Positions 56,906 to 64,000 of a DNA stretch of 64,000 nt are shown here, piece after piece (position 1 is the stretch's first letter; each line of letters starts with the position of its first letter). The notes under the pieces were generated by a model. The model had not been told where the DNA came from. It saw only the letters and a program-made list of their open reading frames with translations, and made no database searches. The DNA comes from Mycogone perniciosa (lineage: Eukaryota > Ascomycota > Sordariomycetes > Hypocreales > Hypocreaceae), in contig JAOALB010000014.1 in the NCBI GenBank assembly GCA_025331125.1, forward strand, positions 62,001-126,000, read 5' to 3'. Made by a program: the position numbers and the translations under genes.

Positions 56906-56921
56906 TACTCCGTACTCCGTA
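56906..56921. repeat. Two overlapping TACTCCGTA copies
   Basis: The reverse complement of the dispersed 9-mer occurs at 56906-56914 and 56913-56921, sharing two bases. The pair lies 374 bp upstream of the MFS start codon. Confidence 0.92.
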
Positions 56922-57294
56922 CATTTCCATCGACTCGAGGACCTACAACACGTGTCCATCCTCTCTTTTCCACCTCTCATTCGTGTCGATCTCTTCTAAA
57001 ATCCTACTCTATCTCTCTTTTCGGGGATAATACTCCTTGTTCCATATTCCACTTCATTCGCTCTCTCGCGGGTTACATTCCAATTGGCCTCTTGATCCTT
57101 TGCCCCAAATCCAGCGCCCGTCCCTTTCTCTTTGCTGTAATCCTTCATTCAATCCCTCGTTGCTTGCGGGCGCACGCTCAGCTTGTGGCCCGCTCCCCCC
57201 CTTATAATTTTTGATCTTGTGCAATCGGAGTATTGACCCTGATCCCGTTATTCCAGTTACTCCGGAGCCGACTTGATAACCACCCTCGCCTACG

Positions 57295-59194
57295 ATGTCG
57301 TCTCAAAGCGGCAGCGAGAAGGCCGGCGATGTCGATGTCCCCAGGTCCAATTCGACTTCTAGCGCTGTTGGCATTTCCAACGACAAGGTCGATGCCGCCT
57401 GGAAGTTCCTCAACGAGCATCGCGATGTTGCCGGTGCTGCGTCAGTCAATATTGACGCCTTGCGCCGCAAGATCGACTTTCGAATCGTGCCCTTGATGTT
57501 CTGCTGCTACACCATGCAGTTCCTTGACAAGGTCATCTTGAATGTGAGTGAGACATGCTCTTCCTTAGCACTGCATATCACACAAATGTTGCGTGATGAT
57601 GTTGTCTTACATGTGTTATGTGACACCGCATGCTAATATGAACTTCCCTCTGTAGTATGCTGCTGTCATGGGCATCAACAAGGACCTGAAGCTTCAGGGC
57701 AACGACTTCTCCAACGTCGCAACCTTCCTCTTCGTTGGTCTTCTGTGCTTTGAGGTTCCCAACAGTAAGTCCCGACTTGAACCCCCTCTCCGCTCCGCCA
57801 AGAGAGATGGATCGTGCGAAGTACTGACGAATGCATCTCGCAGTCTACTTCCTTCAGGTTGTTCCCGCTGCCAAGTGGTTGGGACTCAATGTCACTCTCT
57901 GGGGTATTGCCACCGCTTGCGGTGCTGCTGCCCACGACTACCAGACTCTCCTCGTCTCCCGCATCTTCCTGGGCATCTTCGAGGCTACCATTGGCCCCTC
58001 CTTGATGCTCATCAGCTCCCAGTGGTACACCAAGTCTGAGCAGGCTCCTCGTTTCTCCTTCTGGTACCTTGGTCTTGGCTTAGGCCAGATCCTTGGTGGT
58101 GCCATCTCCTATGGCTTCCAGCACGTCTCCCCCAGTGCCGCCCTCTCCGGCTGGCGCACCATGTTTGTCGTCCTCGGATGCATTACTGTTGTCATTGGAA
58201 TCTGCACCTTCTTCTTCCTGCCTGATACTCCCATGAAGGCTACCTGGCTGTCCAACAATGAGAAGGTTGCCCTGCTCAAGCACGTTAGCATCAACCAGAC
58301 CGGTATTCAGAACCGCAAGTTCCGCCCCAAGGAGATCCTTGAGGCTCTGCTGGACCCTCAGATCTACCTGTTGCTCATCTCCGTTGTCTTGGTAAGCTCT
58401 CTGAATTGTCCACGGTGTCTCTTTTGCTTCGATTCTAATACCTGGTAGCTCTCCGTCTCTAGCGGTGTCGTCACTACCTACTCTGCTACCTTGATCAGGA
58501 ACCTTGGCTTCGCTCCCGATGAGGCTGCTCTGATGAACATGCCCTCCGGTGCTATCAGCATCTTCTTCACCTTGCTCGTCGGCTTCGGCATTCGTAAGCA
58601 GTCTCACCGATGGGCTTGGATCATTGCCTGCATTATCCCTGCGTAAGTTGCTCCTCATCTGTGATTGTTGGTCTAACCCATTACTAACATCCTCCTTCTA
58701 TAGCATCATCGGTGGTGCTTTGATGTCTTTCCTCGACCCAAAGACTAATCGTTCCGGTGTTTTGGCTGGCATCTACCTTGTCAACGCTGTTGTTGCTCCT
58801 CTCACCATCTTCTATGCCGTAAGTCTACTATTATTCACAGACCTTGTTACAGATAGACTGACATATTTTACAGTGGACCATGGCCAACGTCGGTGGTGGT
58901 ACCAAGCGTGCCTTCGCTGCCGCCATCATCAGCGGCTCTTTCTCGCTCGGTAACATCATCGGCCCCCAGACTTTCCAGGCCCGCGATGCCCCCGATTTCC
59001 GTCCCGCCAAGCTTGCCGTCATGGGCACTCAGGCCGGATGCGCTATTACAACCTTTGTCCTCTTCCTCTACTACGCCTGGTCTAACAAGAAGCGCAACGA
59101 CCGCAGCAAGGAGACCGAGGAAGCTTATATGTCTCCCGAGGTGTGGGCATCCATGACCGACAAGGAGAACAAGATGTTCCGCTACTCTTACTAA
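57295..59194 (+). CDS. MFS permease, anion:cation symporter (DAL5/allantoate) family
   Basis: Six exons: 57295-57543, 57656-57764, 57844-58391, 58449-58642, 58704-58818 and 58874-59194, giving 511 residues. A cytoplasmic N-terminus of about 60 residues leads to IDFRIVPLMFCCYTMQFLDKV, the start of helix 1 in the DAL5/ACS family, where the DK pair is typical. About twelve membrane segments follow, with the loop SRIFLGIFEATIGPSLMLI (helix 4-5 region), LPDTPMKATWLSNNEK between the two halves, and GGTKRAFAAAII in the second half. Relatives carry allantoate, ureidosuccinate, nicotinate, vitamins or small organic anions with protons at the plasma membrane; sequence reading cannot pick the substrate. 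All five junctions restore continuous family sequence. Codons lean to C-ending forms, as in well-expressed genes. A 4-kb upstream region separates it from its divergent neighbour. Confidence 0.92.
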
Positions 59195-60711
59195 AATTAC
59201 GGCCCCATAATTCTTTTATTTACACTTTTTATTTACAATTCGATCGTTACGAAGACGGAGTCCTATCCCTGCATGGGTGGATATCAGGACGTGTATATGA
59301 CACGATGTAATTTTTGATACCTTTTTTGTTATTCATGGTGTACACTAACGCGAGATACGTTTGGTATGTCCCCCTTTCACCTTTGGTGTATATGTTACTT
59401 GACAGTTGGAAAAGGCAAATGGCGACAGGGTCATTCTTTGGGGATATTGGTGACACTCGCTCGTGTTGTATTAGCTAGATATCCAGATATTAGATATCAT
59501 GTACATGGTATTTTCTCGGAAACCTGTGAATGATGTTCCATCCATTGACTGTAGTATCTTTTGGTAGGATAAGGAGGACGGCTATTGAACGCTTGACTGC
59601 TCAATTCGCAACGACATATCTGATCCCACTGTCTCATATTTCTTCAAAATGACATCCACTAACTAAAGAGAATAGGTCGTATCGAATCCATTTCCGTCTC
59701 GGCAAGTTCGTCGCGTCTCGAGAGGTGCTCGTCGTGCTTTTTACTCTCCTGTGGAATGATATGAGTCTCATGATCACCGCTGTTTCACCAGGTTCTAGCT
59801 CCGTCAGGAGCTAGAGGCGAAGGCCTGTATTCTATGAATTTCTGTACGAGGCGTACCAACTCCACTGTGAGTATCTGTGGAGTCACCGCATGGTTTTTGA
59901 TGTATGTTTGGGTGTCCCTGGTATCATATACACTACCTCCAGGCGATGCCATTCTCTTTTTTCATTGGCTTGCCCGGCGAGGTAAAAGAAAACACATCTT
60001 GTTGTCTATCCATGTTGCATCTCGATGGCAAATGTTCATGAACGTTGTAAAAGTCATACAAAATCATGCAACATCGTAAAGAACATGAAGCTCATGAAAG
60101 ATGCGAGTTATGGGAGTAGTGAAGATCAGGTCGTGAAATATCATGAACGGTCGTAAAAGTCATAACAGCCATGGTGGTCAAGAAACGTCATAGGTCATCA
60201 AGGTCATCAAGATCATAAAAGCAATAAAGTCATAACGTCGTGAAGAAGCCATGACAAGTCGGGGGTCATCAGGCAAATTTATAGTGGCTTAGTTGCTACA
60301 AGTTCAAGTCATTCAAGTAAAGAAAGAGTTAAGGCGGCCTTTATGATGCATCATCAAACCTTGGTCGCACGGAACTGTATTTACTTGCATCAGCCCAACG
60401 GATAGTTCCAAGTCACCCAAAATAAACGGCAAATTAATTGTAAATGTTTTTTTATTTGACTGTATAACAATCTCATCAGGGATATTTGCATCCCCAAAGT
60501 CCCAATGATCCGTAAGGGGACGTGAAATAACGCCGGCCCAAAATATCAACAGCCAATAATGATACTTTCCCAAGATGCAAGGAAATGGGGCAACTAAAAA
60601 AGCAAGTCTAGATCCTTATGTCCTCCACTCGAGAATCGTTCTCTCTCATAGTCCCATGAAACTCAACTGGATTATATCATGCATGATTAAGCGAAGCAAA
60701 GCGCGCTATTT
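59195..60711. other. Convergent 3' region, MFS permease / PEPCK
   Basis: Both genes end here and no gene is seen across 1.5 kb. The middle, about 60000-60265, is built of imperfect GTCATRA/CATGAA repeats and is listed separately. Confidence 0.6.
60000..60265. repeat. Imperfect GTCATAA/ATCATGAA repeat patch
   Basis: A motif of the type TCATGAACG..GTAAAAGTCATA occurs twice (60029-60057 and about 60136-60164) with a few mismatches. Between and after these, short strings such as GGTCATCAAG, GATCATAAA and AAGTCATAAC recur without a fixed period. It looks like a decayed tandem array rather than a coding sequence. It lies between two converging genes. Confidence 0.6.
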
Positions 60712-63369
60712 TTAAACGACAGGGCCGGCCTTGATGACATCCTCGGTGGCCTCGCTCTCGTACTTGGTGAAGTTCTCGCGGAAGAGCTTGCCCAACTTGA
60801 CGACCTCGTTGTGGAAGCTCTCATCACCAGCGGTCCAGGCCTTCCTGGGGTTGAGCAGGTCGGCGGGGACGTTGGGGCATGAGGTCGGGACCTGAAGGTT
60901 GAAGACCTCGTAATTCTCGTACTCGACCTGGGCAAGCTCGCCAGAGTGGATGGCGTCGAGGATGGCACGAGTGTACTTGAGCGGGCATCGCTTGCCGCCA
61001 TGGGCGAAACCGGCACCAACCCAGCCGGTGTTGAGGAGCCAGGCGTTGGCCTTGTGCTGCTCGATCTTGTCGGCAAGCATCCTTGCGTACTTCATGGGGT
61101 GCAGGGCCAGGAAGGGCTGGGCAAAGCAGCTGGAGAAGGTGGCCTGGGGCTCGGTGACACCGTCCTCAGTGCCGGCCATCTTGGAGGTGTAGCCGGAGAT
61201 GAAGTGGAACATAGTCTGGGCGCTGTCGAGCTTGGAGATCGGGGGCAGGACACCACGAGCATCACAGGTGAGGAGGATGATGTTGGTGGGCATGTTCTCG
61301 GACAGACAAGGGACCTTGGCGTTGGAAATGTACTCGATGGGGTAGGCGCAGCGAGTGTTCTCGGTCAGGGTGCAATCGTCATAGTCAACCTCGCGAGTGA
61401 TAGGGTCGAAGACGACGTTCTCGAGGACGGAGCCGTAGCGGATAGCGCCATAGATATCGGGCTCCTTCTCGGCAGACAGGCCAATGCACTTGGCGTAGCA
61501 GCCACCCTCGATGTTGAAGACACCACGGTCGCTCCAGCAGTGCTCGTCATCACCGATCAGGGCACGGTTGGGGTCGGCGGACAGAGTGGTCTTGCCAGTA
61601 CCAGACAGACCGAAGAAGAGGGTAACATCGCCATTCTTGCCCTCGTTGGCGGATGAGTGCAGAGTCAGGACGTTGTGCTTGATGGGCATCTCGTAGAAGA
61701 GAACGGTGAAGACACCCTTCTTCATCTCACCGGCGTACTCGGTACCCAAGATGACCATCTCCTTCTGGGCAAAGTTGATGGCGACGGAAGTGGCAGAGGT
61801 CATGCCCTCGGTGTATCGGTTGGCAGGGAAGGATCCGGCATTGTAGATGGTGTAGTCGGGGTGGAAGTGCTCGAGCTCCTCACGGGGAGGGCGGATGAGC
61901 ATGTTCCTCATGAAGAGAGCATGGTAGGCGCGAGCGCAGATGACACGGACGCGGATCCTGTACTTCTCGTCCCAGCCGGCATAGCCATCGACGACGTAGA
62001 TGCGGTTGCGGGTGTTGAGGTAGTCGACAGCACGCTCACGGTTGATTTTCCAGACCTATTTTTTGGCTGATTAGCATCTCTGTCACCATGGTCTGCGGGC
62101 GGTGATTTGCAATGCTGCACACTCGATTGGACAAGTTGCAGACCCATCAGATCGGAGTAGATCGGGTCAGATGATGCAGAGGTAGCAGTAGTGAAAAGGC
62201 AAACGACACGAAGGAGGCCTCAGGGTTGGCCAAAGCCAGCAAAGGCAAGTTGTCACGAGGAAGAAAAAATAAAGCCCAGAGCCCAGAGCCGCGGGACAAA
62301 AGCCCGACAGCCGGAAAGCTGAACCCGCTTATGTTCGGCTCCCCGGTTCGGCTGCCCAGCAGTTCCGAGCCCTCTGCCGAAAAAGGCAAAACCTGGGGGA
62401 AACACGGAACACGGGCTTCTACTCGTAGGGAAAGGCATGGCAAGGGCTCATTTGCTTCTTGGCCAGCCAATGTCTGCGGCCCATGGCTGAAAAGGCGGCG
62501 CGCGTGACAGTTGTCCGAAACGAGAAATCACAATGACAAGGGAAAAGCCGGGGAGCAAAAAGGGCCATGACAAAAGCGACAGGGAATAATGACGACGAAT
62601 AGTGACGATCAGGTACCTACCTCAGGAGTCATGGGCTTGTTGACCGGTCCCCACCTGCAGGCGTCTTGGTTAGCCGCAAACAGACTCGCATGATGTGCAT
62701 AAAACGGGGCGCATTGGAATGCAAACGTACCAGATGTTGTCTTCTGACGTCGGCTCCTTGACAATTCGCTTGTCCAGAGGCGAGCGGCCAGTCTTGGCGC
62801 CGGAGTAAGCAGTCAGAGCACCGCTGGAGGTGATGGCAGTGCCCGTCTCGTAGACGAGGGCATCTTCGTAAAGAGTAGCGACGGAGGGGTTGGGGATCTA
62901 TGAGACGGCTGTTAGTGATATTTTGTCGCAGATATTGCTGACGTCTGGTGAACAACATACAATGGCGACGTGGTCGTAGTCAATGTGGGCGGTCTCGTGG
63001 AGTTCCTCCTCTATAGGGCAAATGATTAATATCTTGCAACTAGACGATGGCAAGGTGAAAAGGCAGGCTAGGTAGGCATACCGAGCTCAGTGTGCTCGCG
63101 GTGAGGCCTGGGAGAAACCATGTTAGTCCTAGATCGAGCAAAGCCCAGAGGATCGAGAGGGCACTCACTGAACACCACCAGGGTGCAGAGAAGTCTTGTT
63201 GACGTTGCTGGAAATCACTGTCCAAGCCTGTTAGCCACGGCATTGGCATCAAGTCCGAGGGAATGGTCCTACTTTTGCGTAAATCTGTTCCCGTGGCCTG
63301 GATCTGAGACTTGGGGCCTTTGACTGTAGGATCTGGGTAGGGAGAAGCAGTTCTGACGACGGGATCCAT
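60712..63369 (-). CDS. Phosphoenolpyruvate carboxykinase (ATP)
   Basis: Seven exons on the reverse strand, 63369-63273, 63217-63169, 63107-63082, 63010-62961, 62897-62731, 62654-62621 and 62055-60712, encode 588 residues. The last exon holds about three quarters of the protein. Motifs of the ATP-dependent enzyme are complete: RSPLDKRIV, the P-loop GLSGTGKTTLS (about 290-300), the metal-binding GDDEHCWSDRGVFNIEGG just after, and ENTRCAYPIEYI. It converts oxaloacetate to phosphoenolpyruvate, the committed step of gluconeogenesis from acetate, ethanol, fatty acids or amino acids; the Aspergillus orthologue is acuF. Five of the six introns are short (24-mer to about 80-bp spacing between small exons), but the sixth is 565 bp (62620-62056). 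Small 26- and 34-bp exons make the 5' part easy to mispredict. Strong C-ending codon bias suggests high expression. Confidence 0.94.
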
Positions 63370-64000
63370 GGTTCTTTATGTATTCAGGCAGTCCGGCTGG
63401 AGCACGAAAAGTATTCTCGTCACTGGTCTCCTTTCGATAGTATTCAGCCACTAGGGGGGCGGAAAGGGAAGGGGGGGCGTGTGATTTGACACGCCAGGTG
63501 GGTTCTCGGGGCTAGGAGTGTATTGTGCGGATAGACCGTATTATGGTACCTATCCTCGAAAGTCGTTTTTTTGTATCCAAGGTACCTGTCTCTAGGCCTG
63601 TGATCGAGTCCCGAAAGAACAAATGATTAGCAGAGCCGCTTCTCTCTTCCGGTGGGGGCTGCAAGTCTGGAGAACAAGGGGGTGCGGCCGGGTTGGGTGG
63701 AGCCGTGTCGGGCGGTGCGAAGCTTCGCAAAGCCGGGCCACGAATTTATATCGGAAGGGAATGCTGTATTCCTGTCTCTTCCCCAGGGGCAAAATAACCG
63801 AACTGTGGAGAGACGGGGGGAGGGGAGGGGTGTGTGCGTGTACGAAGTATGCAATGAAGAAAGGAAGAAAGAAGACAAGCTGAGGCTTGGGAGAGGAAAG
63901 GGTACAGGTACGAGTACAGGTTTGTTGTGGCGTATGCAATGCCGACAACAGGCTGTGCTCGGCTGCGGGTTTGGGGAGGTAGTATTATCAGGTTGTCATG
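63370..64000. other. Upstream region of the PEPCK gene
   Basis: No gene is supported up to the window edge. The stretch should carry the PEPCK promoter and leader. The open frames in it are Arg- or Ser-rich on both strands, with no domain. Confidence 0.55.

Larger units (their letters stand above)
53327..57294. other. 4-kb divergent region, membrane protein / MFS permease
   Basis: Both genes start at the edges and run outward. No supported coding frame; the longest reverse frame (56284-56973) is Glu/Ser/Arg-rich without a domain. The region has five exact copies of the dispersed 9-mer (54233, 54760, 55423, 56906, 56913) and an AAAT microsatellite. The 300 bp before 57295 is CT-rich, consistent with the permease promoter and leader. 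Confidence 0.5.

Noticed and set aside
56284..56973. 229-codon reverse frame upstream of the MFS gene
   Set aside because: Glu/Arg/Ser-rich without a recognisable domain, and it overlaps the CT-rich probable upstream region of the permease on the other strand.
60946..61656. 236-codon forward frame across the PEPCK gene
   Set aside because: Antisense shadow of a strongly codon-biased exon; Gly/Val/Asp-rich as such shadows are.
62226..62507. Forward frame inside the long PEPCK intron
   Set aside because: Basic low-complexity sequence; no homology seen and no splice signals to make it an independent gene.

Overview
The window is nuclear DNA of a filamentous ascomycete. It is most likely a Sordariomycete, probably in Hypocreales; that placement rests on gene content, short introns (about 50-110 bp, GTRNGT...CTRAC...YAG) and protein resemblance, not on a database search. 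It carries 15 complete protein-coding genes and the first 22 codons of a sixteenth at the left edge. I see no tRNA, rRNA, CRISPR array or autonomous transposon.

Layout. 1-66 (-): N-terminus of an unidentified basic protein. 3642-4714 (+): mitochondrial 2-oxoglutarate/malate carrier. 5366-7905 (+): Rad4/XPC DNA-damage recognition factor. 8391-13229 (+): full-size ABCA-type ABC transporter. 14199-18655 (-): phytochrome hybrid histidine kinase. 21020-21917 (-): small SAM-dependent methyltransferase, divergent from 22840-25226 (+), an RGT1-like Zn2Cys6 regulator. 26789-28385 (-): copper-fist transcription factor. 35626-39688 (+): PAN2 deadenylase in 12 exons. 40122-43504 (-): Sas3/KAT6-type MYST acetyltransferase with a PHD finger, head-to-head with 44139-44638 (+), complex I MWFE/NDUFA1 subunit. 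44846-46018 (-): NCS6/CTU1 tRNA thiolase, head-to-head with 46498-47668 (+), ribosomal protein eL8. 52068-53326 (-): rhodopsin-domain (PTH11/SAT4-like) membrane protein, divergent from 57295-59194 (+), a DAL5/ACS-family MFS permease. 60712-63369 (-): ATP-dependent PEP carboxykinase.

The genes are mostly conserved housekeeping or regulatory loci. No secondary-metabolite cluster or defence island is evident. Carbon metabolism is represented by the carrier, PEPCK and RGT1, environmental sensing by the phytochrome, copper regulator and PTH11-like protein, and RNA/translation by PAN2, NCS6 and eL8. They do not form one pathway cluster.

Large gene-free blocks (67-3641, 18656-21019, 28386-35625, 47669-52067, 53327-57294) are full of short GTAC/AGTA-rich sequence and of a 9-mer, TACGGAGTA. 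I count 26 exact copies of it on either strand, all outside coding exons. Other points worth checking are a Tyr in place of the phospho-accepting His in the phytochrome kinase H-box, a 4-nt micro-exon in the complex I gene, and two 57-bp introns that would stay in frame if retained. I did not find a clear new multi-gene system; the dispersed 9-mer is the most unexplained signal.
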